A stretch of 64,000 bases of DNA, taken from Sarcophilus harrisii (lineage: Eukaryota; Chordata; Mammalia; Dasyuromorphia; Dasyuridae). The stretch lies in the NCBI RefSeq assembly GCF_902635505.1, contig NC_045427.1:598069665-598133664 (forward strand), read 5' to 3'. The notes beneath the pieces were generated by a model that saw only the letters and a list, made by a program, of their open reading frames with translations, was not told where the DNA came from and searched no databases. Positions within the stretch are counted from its first letter, which is position 1, and the number at the start of each line of letters is the position of its first letter. Shown here piece after piece: positions 36,209 to 48,954 of this stretch. Made by a program: the position numbers and the translations under genes.

Positions 36209-36654
36209 TAATTTTAGGGATTCTGCATCCCCAAAAATGTTTTATGTTATCTGAAAGCTAGGTTAAATCATTAGGAACACAGAAAGGCTGCAAGAGATGG
36301 AAGAAGTAAACCATATTTCAACATTTTTAGTATCTGTCATTTATTTTTAAATATTACGGAAGAGTATTAGTAAAGTATAAGTTGAAGAATATATCAGTTA
36401 AGTCCAAAAGATATCTGAACTACTCACAAATCCTTTGGAAGTAACTTAGTCTCAATATCTGTATTTTTTTTAATGATTAAAGTCAATAAAAATTAGAAAC
36501 AAGTTCTATGACCAGCTACTGAGGCCATATTTGCAACAATTATTTCCCATATTAAAAAATACTACAGGTTCTTGTGAGAAACTTTAAAAAAAATAAATAA
36601 AACAGCTTAATGAATTTTCTAAAAGAAGTTTGGAAACAGTGTAACTACCAAAAA

Positions 36655-36800
36655 CTCAAGTATTTTTCAAGTACCTATAGTGTATCAGGCAATGTTTTAG
36701 ATGCTAGAGCAACAAAGACCAAAACAAAACCTTTCTTGTCCCCAAGGAGCTTACACTGTACCTACCAAATAATTTTTACAAATAGATACAAAATAGATAT
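36655..36800 (-). mobile_element. L2 3' fragment
   Basis: It contains AAGTACCTATAGTGTATCAG and CCCCAAGGAGCTTACACTG. Confidence 0.55.
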
Positions 36801-38109
36801 CAAAAATATGGAAAATGGATAATTATGTAAAGCTGAGAAAAGAATGGAACTAGATTATTTGTGCTAATTCATGGCTAATTCAAAAAAAAAAAAAAAAAAA
36901 GGAACTTCAGTTAGAGAAGGGTCAAGTGCTAGAGGCCTTTAAATGGAATTTATTTATCCAAGGAAAAGCAAACATGTTAAAGTACCAAGGGTGGTTATAG
37001 ACGCCATTAGTGTAAACAGTAAGGAAGAATTAAACCAACATTATCCTGGAGAAAAATAACAATACTGCAGCTCGGTTAAGTCACCATGTGTTAGTTGGAG
37101 CAAGCCAAGGGCTTTTTACTCCCATGTAACTATATGCTGGTCAGCCACAAATGAAATCAAGTGGCTAGTAAACAGAGAAAACCCTTTTCCCCATAGGAGA
37201 GAAATTGAACAGCATCCAAATCACAGGCAGCATCTGCTCAAGTTTCTGCCTCTTTCAGAAAAGTGAAAATGGAAACAATTTAACAAAGAAAAAACTGAAT
37301 CATCTTTCTCTGACTCTCAGATCATTCACTTCTAAGACTTTCACAAACTGCCCCAAGGCACAACAGCCCTCTTGAAAAAAGAAAAAAAAAAAAAAAAAAA
37401 CCCACCACCACAACAACCAATGCCATATTACTAACGAAGCTTTTCATACTTGTTGGAGAAAGAGCTATTGTTAAACCACAGTAAAAGAAACCGAATCTGG
37501 TCATGAGATTCTGGGCTTAAAATGTCTTGCTAAGGGCTTGATGTGGAGGCGGCCTCCTTCAGACTAGGCAGTGTGTAGTGTGGAGCAGCCCTGCCCAGAA
37601 GAGACATCTTGGTAATCAAATCCCCTAATTGGCAGGCCAGGCTACATTGCTGCATTCCCTCCCCACCCACTTTACCAGCAGCATGTGGGCTGCCAAAAGG
37701 CTGAAGATGCTTTTGGAAAGAAAAGGGGATGCAAACCCAGCAAAACCATAGATCAATACCAGTTCTGGTTGATGGGCTCAAATTCTACAGGCAGGCTGAG
37801 GAAGCCTTTGTGGTCGGTGAGTAAGATAATAAGTTTCTGGGGGTGGGAAAAAAAAAAAGACAGCTTTAAAATCTGGTCACCACCTTGCCAGTGGATCTAG
37901 AGAACATTATTCATGCCTTGGAGTTTACACCAAAGATCTTTAGTGTTATTGCAATTACTTTTTAGCTGGGCTTGTCTTAATTCAACCCTTTCCCTCCAAT
38001 TCAGACTAATCTTCTGAAAACACTGCTGCCATCACGTTGCTTCCCTGCAACAGAATCTATAATAGCTGTGCCTAAAACAGCACTTTTCAAAGTGTTCAAA
38101 ACAGAAATT

Positions 38110-38945
38110 AATATCTTTTCTCTAAAACCCTTCCCCTTCCAAACTTCCCTATTCACAGCTAAAAAACGCCACCATCATCTTAGTCATCCAGCCTAGAACC
38201 CTATATATCATCCTCCTCTCCTTACTCTAAGTCCCCCATATCCAATCAGTTCTGAAGTCTTATTGTTTCTACCTTTATGATATCTCTCATATACATTGCC
38301 TTCTCTCCTTTGATATTCCTCCCCTATCCCATAATGCAGAATCTCATTACCTTGCACTATTGCAGTAGCCAGTTTTGGCCTCACTGCCTTAAAATGATTT
38401 TCTTAATCAGAGGTCTGACCATGCCATGCAGCATTGATTCAGCAAACTCAGAGAGCCCACTATCACCTCTAGGAACAAATCTAAAATCCTCCGTTTGGCA
38501 TTCAAAGTCCTTCACACCCTGCCTCCCTCCTACCTTTCAAACCTTACCCTCCTCCCCCTTTCCCCCCCCCCCCCCAAACATTCTCTGGAGCAATACTGGT
38601 CTCTTTGCTGATTCTTTTACAAGACATTCCATCTCCCAACTCTGGACATTTTCACTGGCTGCCCCCATGCCTAGAATGTTCTCCTTCATCATCTCCACCT
38701 CTAGGTTTCCTGGCTTCCTTCAGGGATCAGCTGAAATCCCATATACCAAAAACCCTTCTGGATCTCCCTTCATGCTCATGTCTTCCCTTGGTTGATTATC
38801 TCCAATTTATGCTTATATATCTTTTGTTTGTACATGGTTGTTCTCATGTTGCATCTGCATTAGACTGGGGAGCTCTGTGAGAAAAGGAACTGGCTTTTGC
38901 CTTTCTTTGTATCATAGGCTGCCACATAATACTTAATAAATGCAT
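38110..38945 (+). mobile_element. L2 LINE 3' part
   Basis: It contains AAAATCCTCCGTTTGGCATT, TTCAAAGTCCTTCACACCCT, ATGCCTAGAATGTTCTCC and ends TTAATAAATGCATA. A 172-residue open frame within it is part of this LINE. A poly(C) run lies near 38563. Confidence 0.65.
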
Positions 38946-39929
38946 ATTCCCTTACTGACTAACCTTTGCAATTCAACAAATAAAGCCAAGAGATCTTGCC
39001 AAGGGAAAAAATTTATGAAGGGATGAACTCAAACAATAATCCCACCCATTTTGTTGCTGTTAGAGGTCCCTCTTTAATTAATAATGATGTGCCAGGCACA
39101 GGGCCCAGCAGACCCTAAAGGACAAAGAGCTGAGTCCAAATCTAGTTACATAGATAGCATTGCCTCTCTAAGTCCTTATTCTGCTCTGACACTTAAAACA
39201 AAACAAAAAACAACCTAGAGTTCTAATTTTATCCAGTTGAGAATCTCTAGGTAATTCACTGTATTAGTATAAATCAGCACCCTGCAGCTTATAGTCTGAG
39301 AATGACTTGGAGCACATAGCCAGCATGTTTGAGAAGCAGAACTTAAAGTCTTCAAGGTCAGCTATCTATTCTCCAACTTTATCCCTCTTTATTGGAGCTT
39401 CATACCTTGAGGTAAGCGGAAACTGAAAAGATGGATACTCACCTGCAGGGTCCCCCTGACACCTAGCCTTGAAGTCAGAGTTCCAGCACTTCTGTGTTTT
39501 ACCTGACTGTTTTATCAGGGTTTCTGCTACTTTCTTTCAGCTGTTTTCTAAATCCCTGTCATTTTCTTTGAGCCCCACTTCTTCATCATTCCTTTCCTTC
39601 CAATACTTTCTATTTATTTGTTCCACATTCCATTCTGCTGATTTGTGTTTTCCTAGTAGGTGGTCATTTTTTACTATGTTTGTGGATTTTCTGGGACAGT
39701 CATATTAAATATTCTGCCCAGTTCACAAATGAGAGTAATCTTTTGTTGTGCCATATCCTGATTCACTCTTTGGAAAATACTGTCCCTTAAGAAAGTTGGG
39801 AAGGGAATCTGGAATGAAGGATTCCCACTGGATTTTCTTCAGCTTTTTAAGCTGCTGTCAGGCTTCTTCTGCAAGGGATGATGGCTGAAAGATCTCATCC
39901 CTTCAATTCCACTGTGACTTATGAGTAAA

Positions 39930-40475
39930 TAACATTTGAATTATTCATACCCATTCTCTTCCCACTTGTCCCTACTCAGTAAACTTTAATGACTCCCTTC
40001 ATAAAGTCTAAAGTCCTCTGATATTTAAAGCTCTTCATAGTCTGCTTCTTTCAACATTTCTAGTTTTCTTGATTCTTTCCTCTAACTACAATCCAGCAAT
40101 TTATGTTTTCAAACCTAACACTCTTATTTCCTGTCTCATTGCCTAGTACTGTGGGTCCTCCATCCTTCAATGCTCTCCATTTCCATTTCTAACTCTTGAA
40201 TTTTTGGTTTCTTTCAAGACATTTCAAACCCCATCTGCTGGAGGCTTTTCTCCAGGTGTTAGTATGTTCCTCTCCAAGAGTACCCTTCCATTTACTTTGA
40301 ATGTATTGTCTATGTACCCAGTTATTTATATGTTGTCTCCCCTATTGGAATGAGAATTTATTGAAGGCAAGTATTGTTTTTTATCATTGTTTCTATTCTT
40401 AGTGCTTAGCACAGTGTCTGGTTCACGGTTGACGCTTAGTAAATGCTTGTTGATTATCTATTCAGTGTGTTTGAA
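39930..40475 (+). mobile_element. L2 LINE 3' part
   Basis: It contains AGTCTAAAGTCCTCTGATAT and ends GTGCTTAGCACAGTGTCTGG, then CTTAGTAAATGCTTGTTGA. Confidence 0.65.
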
Positions 40476-40561
40476 CTGAAAAGACTAGGTTTGGAAGAAA
40501 TGAAAGCCTAGTTCTTTTTAAAGCAAGTCAAAGTGGCTCTAGGCAGGAGCTTTTAAAGTAG

Positions 40562-40790
40562 TTTGTTGTTGTTCAGTCATGTCCAACTCTTTGTAACCCC
40601 ATTTGGGGTTTTCTTGGCAGAGATACTGGAGTGCTTTACAATTTCCTGCTCCATTCATTTTACAGATGAAGAAACTGGGGCAAACAGTAAAGTGACTTGC
40701 CCAGGGTCACATAGTGTCTAAGGCCAAATTTGAATTCAGATCCTTCTCACTCCAGGGCCAGTCCCCATACTCTATCCATTGTACCACCTC
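40562..40790 (-). mobile_element. CORE-SINE (Mar-1-like) with RTE-type tail
   Basis: It contains TTGTTGTTGTTCAGTCATGT, GGGTTTTCTTGGCAGAGATA and CCAGGGTCACATAG. Confidence 0.88.
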
Positions 40791-40924
40791 TTTAAAGAAA
40801 CTAGCCTTGTGTTATTTCATACCATCAGTAATGGACATTAAGAAAAAAAAAAATCAATGCAAAACTGTGCCATATCTGCAAGGACTCTGCTGAAGTTTTA
40901 TCTATGGTGACTGTATCTGTAAAA

Positions 40925-41398
40925 AGTTTTCCCTAAAGAATAAAATCCATACTCTTTAGGCAGCCTTCATACTATCTATGATCTGATCTCACTCAACTCA
41001 CTAACATCAACTCCCTGATCCAGCCAAGTCAGTGTCTCAGCTGTAGCTCTTCCATTCCTCATGCTCATATGCAGGCCCAAGTCCACAAACACCTGCACAC
41101 ACACTTTGCTCATTCCCATATTCAAGTTATTTTCCTCCTCCCCTTTCTAAAACCTACCCATTTTTCAACTTCCAACTCAAAGTCTACTCCTCTCAACCAA
41201 TCCATTCCACAAATGAATCTCTAAATTCATATGGCATTCTTTATACCTAGATTCATATTGTCTCATTATGTCACTTTCATCTATGTGTCTTTTCTTCCCA
41301 ACAGGAAGCCTATTCCTTATGAACAGGCTCCATATCATATTTCTTTTGCTCTGTTGAATACAAGAAAAGCTGCTCAATAAATAACTGTGAAATTATTT
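40925..41398 (+). mobile_element. L2 LINE 3' part
   Basis: It shows CTTTAGGCAGCCTTCATACT through a CCTGCACACACACTTTG region to TGCTCAATAAATAACTGTG. Confidence 0.6.
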
Positions 41399-42495
41399 TG
41401 AACTACTGTATGGCCTGGAGAGACTATGGTTTGTGAATTCCTGGAACTTTCAGCAAAGAAAAGCTTCTACCAGAAATTCTATACTAATTAACATTTCTTC
41501 AAGCAAGGCTTGATCCCTTTCCAGTAGGTATCAGGTTTTCAAATAATCGTGCCTAAGCCAACCTACAACACTAGCCAATTTAAAGGACAATTTGTGAAGA
41601 GTATTCAGGTCAAGTTTAAGCATTGATGAGCTTAAGTCAGCTCTGCTGGAAGTCTAAACCCCAGAGCTCTCCTAGCCTGTTCCTTGCTTTGTGATCTTGA
41701 GCAAGTGAGTTAGCCTTACTTCCTATTGGTGAAATGGGAAGCTTAGAATGGAATGGAATGCCTGATAAAGGTCTGTTGACCCAGTGATAAGAGCCAGATA
41801 GGATTAGGATAATGGTCTGATAAAAGGTTACTGTTGTTTACAAAAATTCTGGCCTTTAATGTTGACAGGTCATTCTATTCATGGGTGGCCAGCTTTCTGT
41901 GCCTGGAGGCCTCTGCTTTCATTCTTACTGAATATCTTGTGTATTTTTCTAGTTAATGTACCATTTCCTTTTTTTCTCTCTGGGAACTTCTCTTTTCCCC
42001 TTGGCTGCGCATTTGCCTATGTGAATGTACCAAAGATCGGCGTCAATAACCTCATGTAGTCCTTGGAGATTTACTTGAAAAGGAAGGATTCATCAAAACT
42101 GTGGTTCTAGTTCCTCCTTCACTGCGGCCTGGCTGCTTTCTCAGCAGGGTGGGATTTATTGGGGAGAGGTCACTTAATTGAGAGCCCCATATAACCTATA
42201 CAACAGAGCCAAAATCTAGCCTCAGTCCAGGTGAAGGGGTCCTAGTCCAGCAGCCTTTAGGTGGAGAGGGAAGCCAGGAACAAAGGAGTTATGGGGCATT
42301 CTATTTTATGCAGTGTTTTCTTCACTCCCCAGGTGTCACTGAGGGCTAGGCAATGGCAATAACAGGAAGAAATCCCTTTTCCTGGAAGGTCCAGGACCCT
42401 TGCCAGCTTGGAGTTTTCAGCACAATGACTTTGCTGAGACCCCATAGGAAAAGATTGGCATGAAAATCATATTTGGAAAATGAATTCTCTTTTCT

Positions 42496-42795
42496 TTCTT
42501 TTTTTTTTTTTCTTTTTTAAAAATTTTTAATAGATTTTTTATTTACAAGTTATATGCATGGGTAATTTTTTTTTTAATAGCCTTTTATTTACAGGGTATA
42601 TACATGGGTAACTTTACAGCATTAACAATTGCCAAACCTCTTGTTCCAATTTTTCACCTCTTACCCTCCCCCCACCCCCTCCCCTAAATGGCAGGATGAC
42701 CAGTAGATGTTAAATATATTAAAATATAACTTAGATACACAATAAGTATACATGACCAAAACATTATTTTGCTGTACAAAAAGAATCAGACTCTG
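42496..42795 (-). mobile_element. Young L1 3' insertion with two successive tails
   Basis: A 14-bp target duplication, GAATTCTCTTTTCT, lies at 42482-42495 and 42796-42809. The L1 3' end AATAGCCTTTTATTTACAGG is preceded (toward the tail) by a second, different L1 end (TTTTTATTTACAAGTTATAT, then GCATGGGTAA). Confidence 0.9.
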
Positions 42796-43924
42796 GAATT
42801 CTCTTTTCTATGAATCTGGGTTATGGTTTGGGGACAAAAGGGCAGATTTTTCTGGGACATTGCCACATAAGGTTTTAACTTTCTTGACTTCCTTTTCTTA
42901 TCCTTACCCCTCCTTCAGATAAAGATCAGACACTAAATAGAAGGGGAGTGTTCTTAAGGTAGACAAAGCTGTACCCACACCCCAGTAATAATCAAGGCAA
43001 AGCCGAGTATTTTACTTCAGGCTCCCCTGGGCTACTCAGAGTAAGTTTGAACTCTTGAGGAGGAGTCAAGTGAAGTCATAACTCAAAGCCTAGGGAGAAA
43101 CCTAGACTTTGGTCCCCTCCCCATGCCCTGATTTCCTCAGAACCTAACAATTCTGTCTTCTTCTCTAAGGTTGAGGCAGGAATAACCCTTTATAAGAAGA
43201 ATGTCTTTTATTTTATTTTATTTTTTAAAGAATAACCTCTGGCTTTGTCCCATCGGATCAAGCATGAATGAGTGAGGATTGTTGGAATCAATTAAAAACA
43301 GGTTGAGCCTTGAGGTAACATTCAAAAAAAGCACCTACTTCAATATTGCAGCAATATGGAGTTGGACTAGACACAGGAGCCTACTCTTAGAGGAATTCTC
43401 ATGTTCTGAAGCTGCCTGGCAACTACCTTGCCCAGCCATTCCAGTAAAGTATGTCACTATAGCAACCTTGGGCTGCTTGGGGTAGGGAAACTCACAAGGA
43501 AATCCTTTCAGATACTTCCATGTGTTCACCCTTTATCTTGACCCAAGTTTTCTATTTTGTTTTTACTTTTCACATTTTTTAACTGACAGTTACATTGAGC
43601 TAGGCAAAGGGAGTAGCCCATTCCTGGAAGATGAAGGTTATTCTTAGGGAGGGGAATTCAGAGACAAACATCCTTCATTGCCCGTACTCATTTTCCAAAT
43701 TGAACTTTGGGATCCTTCAAAACAGAAGTTCAAAACAAATTGCTTTTGTTACTATTATATTAATTTACCTATGAGGAGGAGGAAGTAAAAGAGAAAGGAA
43801 ACTTTTGGTAATGAGAAGAGGAACTTGGGACCAGGAAGCATCAAATGATTCATTGCTGATTGATTTCCTTTTCCATAGAAGAATAACTGTAGGCATGTAT
43901 TAATTTACCCCCCAGAAGGAAGTG

Positions 43925-44055
43925 ATCTCTTCTGTCCTCTGAATTCTCAAAGCACTTTGTTTGTATTTCTTATAAGGACTTATATTATACTTATATTGCT
44001 GAGATTATAGCATATCACTGCACAAAATAATAAATGTTTAATGAATGAATGGCAT
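43925..44055 (+). mobile_element. L2/MIR 3' fragment
   Basis: It ends AATAATAAATGTTTAATGAA; the match is weak. Confidence 0.35.
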
Positions 44056-44119
44056 AATCATTTTTTATATTTGTGTCTCCCTCAGCTCTTAGCATAATGT
44101 TTTATAAGTACTTATTTTA

Positions 44120-44410
44120 ATTTCTTTAATATTTAATTTATAAGTATTTATTAAATGCTTATTATATGCTAAATAGGTGCATATTATTCAAAGGTCTAAA
44201 TACCTTAGTTTCTGTCCTGAAGGAGTTTAAATTCTATTAGCAAAGTTAACATATACTCACATAAGAATACACATAATAACGTCAAAGTGATTTTGTAGGA
44301 AAAGCATTAACAATTGGGAAATCAGGAAAGGCACAGAAGGTGGAATTTTAGTTATTGAAGGAAGCTAGGAATTGTAAGAGGCAGAGATGAGGAAGAAGTC
44401 ATTCAAGCCA
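44120..44410 (-). mobile_element. L2 3' fragment
   Basis: It contains GTATTTATTAAATGCTTATT, CCTGAAGGAGTTTAAATTC and GGTGGAATTTTAGTTATTGA, in L2 order. Confidence 0.6.
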
Positions 44411-44723
44411 ATGAGATGGCATGTTGAGTTCCTATAACAATGAAAAGGTCAGATTCCTTGGACTGAAGAGTGCAATGAGGGAAATAATATAATTCTGGAA
44501 AAGTGGATGGAGCCAGGTTGTCATCAAAAATGTCAAGGTCCTGGTAAAGGTTCTGCAAGGCCAGAGTGGGATAAATTTCTGCATTGGGAAGGAGAGAGGT
44601 AAGAAAAATAGGAGAAGCTGTGGAAGGATCTCCTATGAAGAAGGAAACCAGCACTTCCTACCAGCTGTGAACCTCTGTGTGTGTATAAGACAAAGCTTTA
44701 GCGTGAGTTCCTTTGGTGATCTT

Positions 44724-44745
44724 TGCTGCCACCTGGTGGACTGCC
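44724..44745. promoter_or_regulatory. Candidate CTCF-binding motif
   Basis: GCTGCCACCTGGTGGACTGC resembles the CTCF core (reverse form CCACCTGGTGG). This is motif resemblance only. Confidence 0.35.
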
Positions 44746-45189
44746 AGAAGTGATAAGCCCATGGAGAGCCTTCAGAGTTAGACCCTGAAGCAGTCATCAC
44801 TTGACAAGTCTATCAGCTCAGTGTCTAAGGATAGCTCATTTGTGACACTGGGAACTGCCCTCTTGTAGAAAGTTGACATCCCAGGCCAGCCAGAGATGCC
44901 TTCTGGACAGCACTTCCCAATGTAGGCCTTCTGAGATGGGTGGGGGCCCTGGGTCCTGAGACTGAGATGGGAAGGGAAGGGAGTCTACACCCGGCATCCA
45001 GGACAGTTAGCACTGCTGCTCAAGTTCTTTGTCAGTTCCTCTCATCCCAACTACTGAGATACATGGGAAAGCACAGAAAGGGAGGTGGAAAGTTATGGCC
45101 GTTGAGGACCACTGCACTTGTTCATTGTGGGCCACGAGTGCATCACACTGAACATAGCACTTTCTTGCTCACAAAATGGATATAATGGC

Positions 45190-45470
45190 AGCAAGGAATG
45201 ACAATGGATAGAGTGTGGGCCCTCAAGTCAGGAAGACCTGAATTCAAATCCAGCCTCAGATACTTACTAGCTATGAGACCCTGGGTAAGTCACTTAACCC
45301 TGTTTTAGCTATGGGACCCTGGGTAAGTCACTTAATACTGTTTGCCTCAATTTACTCTTCTGAAAAATGAGGATAATAACAGCACCAACATCTCAGGGTT
45401 GTTGTAAGGATCAAATGAGATAATATTTATAAAATGCTTAGCACATTTGCCTGTTAAATGATTGTTCCTT
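45190..45470 (+). mobile_element. MIR-related SINE with internal 38-bp tandem duplication
   Basis: The head is GTCAGGAAGACCTGAATTCA and the core GGGTAAGTCACTTAA is present twice. The tail AGGGTTGTTGTAAGGATCAA then GCTTAGCACA is MIR-like. Confidence 0.75.
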
Positions 45471-45479
45471 CACTTATTC

Positions 45480-46060
45480 TCCTATAAAGTCTCTTTGACC
45501 CAACAATAACATTATTAGGTCTATACCTGAAAGAGATCAAAGAATCAGGAAAGATCCACATGTACAAAAAGAAGTCATAGCCATTCTTTTTGTAGTAGCA
45601 AAGAACTAAAACTAAGATGGTACCCATCAAATGGAGAATAGCTGAAGAAATTATGACATATGGATGTAACGGGATACTAGTATGCTGTAAGAAATAGCAA
45701 AAGGGAAAGATTCAGAGAAACCTAAGAAGCCTTGTATGAACTGATGAAGAATAAACTGAACAGAAATAAAAATACAATTTATACAATAACATACAAAGAC
45801 AGCTTTGAAAGACTTAACTTTGATCAATTGCAGTTACCAATCCCAATTCCAGAGACCTGAAACAGATTCTGCTTCCCATGTTTTCAATAGGTATGAATTC
45901 AAGATGCAGAATCAGACAAACATTTCTGGACATAGTCATGTTCATGGATTTGTTTGATTTGACTCTACAGATTTGTCATAAGAGTATGAGATCTTTTTCA
46001 GTGTAGGAAATGAGAGAAAATAAAAGTTTGTTCATTGACAATAAAAAATTTTTTTTAATG
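45480..46060 (+). mobile_element. Older L1 3' region
   Basis: It contains CCCATCAAATGGAGAATAGC and GGGATACTAGTATGCTGTAA, diverged equivalents of the younger L1 at 46118-46886, and ends in an A-rich run. Confidence 0.65.
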
Positions 46061-46117
46061 TAGGCCCTTAGCTTTTTGTGTTAAAGCTAGTTTTCTCCTT
46101 TAAGAATGAATGTAGAC

Positions 46118-46886
46118 TACCCTTTGATCTAGCAGTGTTACTACTGGGCTCTTTATCCCAAAGAGATCTTAAAAAAGGGGAAGGGACACATGTGCGAAAA
46201 TGTTTGTGGCAGCCCTTTTTGTAGTGGCCAGAAACTGGAAACTGAATGGATGTCCATCAATTGGAGAATGGCTGAATAAATTGTGGTATATGAATGTTAT
46301 GGAATATTATTGTTCTGTAAGAAATGATTCTTACAGGAGGATGATTTCAGAAAGGCCTGGAGAGACTTACATGAATTGATGCTAAGTGAAATGAGCAAAA
46401 CCAGGAGATCATTATACACACTAACAACAAGATTATACGATGATCAACTCTGATGGACATGGCTCTCTTCAACAATGAGATGATTCAAACCAGTTCCAAT
46501 TATTCACTAATGAAGAGAATCAGCAACACCCAGAGATAGAACTATGGGAAATGAGTGTGGACTACAATGTAACAACTCTTTCTGTTGTTTTATTGCATTT
46601 TTGTTTTCCTTCTCAGGTTTTTTTCTTTCTTTCTAGATCTGATTTTTCTTGTGTAGCAAGATAACAGTATAAATATGTATACATATATTGGATTTAACAT
46701 ATACTTTAAAATATTTAACATGTATTAGACTACCTGCCATCTAGGGAAGAGGTGAGAGGAAGGAGGGGAAAAGTTGGAACACAAGGTTTTGCAAGGGTCA
46801 GTGTGGAAAAATTACCTGTGCATATGTCTTGTAAATCAAAAACTATAATAAAAAAGTGGAAAAATAAAAATTTAGATATAAAAAAA
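46118..46886 (+). mobile_element. L1, 5'-truncated, marsupial-type 3' UTR
   Basis: It contains TGGAGAATGGCTGAATAAAT, TATGGAATATTATTGTTCTG and ACACAAGGTTTTGCAAGGGT, then an A-rich tail. A 13-bp target duplication, AATGAATGTAGAC, lies at 46105-46117 and 46887-46899. Confidence 0.92.
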
Positions 46887-46899
46887 AATGAATGTAGAC

Positions 46900-47062
46900 A
46901 AATATGGAAATATCTTTAGAAGAATTTCACCTATATTGGATTGCTTGCTGTCTGGGGAGGGGGAGAGGGAAAAATTTGGAACACATGGTTTTGCAAAGGT
47001 GAAAGTTGAAAACTATCTTTGCATGTATTTGGAAAAATAAAATACTATTTAAAAAAAAAATA
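46900..47062 (+). mobile_element. Older L1 3' end
   Basis: It contains CCTATATTGGATTGCTTGCT, GGAACACATGGTTTTGCAAA and a poly(A) tail. It may belong with 45480-46060, split by the younger insertion. Confidence 0.65.
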
Positions 47063-47069
47063 AGAACTG

Positions 47070-47235
47070 TAGGGGAACAGCTAGGTGACACAGTAGATTG
47101 AACACTGGCCCTGGGATCAAGAACCTGAATTCAAATGAGGCCTTGGACACTTGATATACATTTACTGTATGACTCTGAGCAAATCACTTAACCTTGATCA
47201 CCTTGTGTCCCACTCTCCTTCCAAAAAAAAGGAAT
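47070..47235 (+). mobile_element. tRNA-derived SINE with A-rich tail
   Basis: It contains GGGGAACAGCTAGGTGACAC, GAATTCAAAT and GCAAATCACTTAACC, then an A-run. It lies next to the L1 poly(A), a common landing place. Confidence 0.75.
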
Positions 47236-47994
47236 CAAAAGGAATAAATGTAGGGCTTCTGTTCTTACCAAAAGTTTTATTCCCCAAATCTGGTAAAGTA
47301 CATTCCTATTCCCAGGATGATAGATAATTTCATTTAAGAGGGAACCATGTCTTCCTACTGCTTATATTATTTAATGTTCTCTTTACCAACACTTTTCTCT
47401 CTCTTCATTGTGGACCATCTTGTGGATCAATAGTAAATGGGCCAAGCACCAATTGCCCACCCTACTAGCAATAACAAGTCAGTTTCCTCTCTAAACCATT
47501 CCTCTCAGAATAGTTTACCTTTCATGAATAAGTTACTACTGGTGAGCTTTAGAGAAATATCTTAAGATTTTACTTCATATCTGTAGCAATTAGCCTAAAC
47601 CCTTGAACATAATAGATGCTTAATGTTGAATTGAACCTTCTGTATTTTTTCCTCCCATCCTCGGATAAGGCACGGAGCCAGCTCTTGTGAAGAAGTGTAA
47701 TATGTAAACTAGTTGGTTATATCGTCAAGGAATGTTGACCACCTCTGGAGAGTAGCAAAGAGGAAAACACTTGGATACAGCAACAACACTCAAGTCTGAA
47801 CTGAAGTACATGGGCCTGCATATTTCAGAGGGGTAGTGTCATCTTAGGAATGGTAGTATTGCCTAGTTTGGAATTTAACCTCTGAATCTAAGGTCAGATG
47901 TTGCTAAAGTTCATAGGATATATTGATGGGTTTGATACATAAAAGTTCCACCTAAACAGCTTTATACTCACCCGAATCCAAAACTGGAATGTGG

Positions 47995-48145
47995 CTTTCA
48001 TATTTAGAGTTGAAAAGGACTTTAGAGACCATTGAGTACAAATCTCTCATTTTATACATGAAGAAACTTAAAACAGTTATTGTGTGTGTCTTAGGTGAGC
48101 TTCAAACCCAACCCAAGTTCAGTGCACTCTGCATTCTCACAATGT
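47995..48145 (-). mobile_element. MIR-type SINE
   Basis: It contains GTTGAAAAGGACTTTAGAGA, CATTTTATACATGAAGAAAC and GTGCACTCTGC. Confidence 0.5.
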
Positions 48146-48954
48146 GTTATATACTCTATAGATAGATGTGGGCAATGGAGATATACACTATGAGTAACCA
48201 TTCCTAGCAATTATGAGTAGTGTTGCAAAACTTTGACTCTGGCTAGAGCCTTTTCCTGTGGTGATCCCATCCTGTCCAATTAAAGTTTGGATTAGATTTC
48301 CAGTGGGTTTTGCAGCAACATAGAGAGAGGAAAATGCTCCACTGCTTTCTGGGTTCAGGGCAATGTATTAGCAAAGTCAATAACCGTGAACTTTCCAAAG
48401 CAAAGAAAACAAACAAAATCAGATTTTTAAAAAAAATTTAAATATTTTCATATGTTTACAGGTTAACATCACACTGTATTGAAATATCCCCAGCATTATC
48501 CGCCCACTTCCCCAGACAATACAGAATCTGGTTGGACCATCTTCCCAAGAAATCAAAAGAACATCCAATTCAAAGCATGTCTGTGTAATAAATATGTATA
48601 GTTTACAATTACAGTTTACAATTTCAGTTATCACAATAGAAGACTCCACATTGCCCCTAGAGCTCAACTACCAACCCTGCAGTCCCCAGACTAATCTTAG
48701 AAATATAAGTGTGAAGTGCTATACTTGAATTTTAAAAGTCAGCTGCCTGGGTCAGGATGGGGAGGAAGGAAGGAAAGAGATATTAGAAGGTAATCCATAT
48801 GAAAAGGTAGTAGAATTTTTAATGGGCTACAATATGAGTAAATGTGTGATATGGCAACCAGAAAAAATAATGTGATTTTATGTTTAAAAACATGTGTCCA
48901 GAATAGAGGAGATAATAATTCTGCTATAATATTTCTTTGTCAGAAAATATAATC

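Noticed and set aside
38277-38795. 172-residue plus-strand open frame
   Set aside because: It lies inside a decayed L2 3' region and has no protein family resemblance of its own.
45190-45260. tRNA gene candidates from B-box-like GTTCAAAT matches
   Set aside because: All such matches lie in SINE heads. None shows a full cloverleaf with matching acceptor arms.
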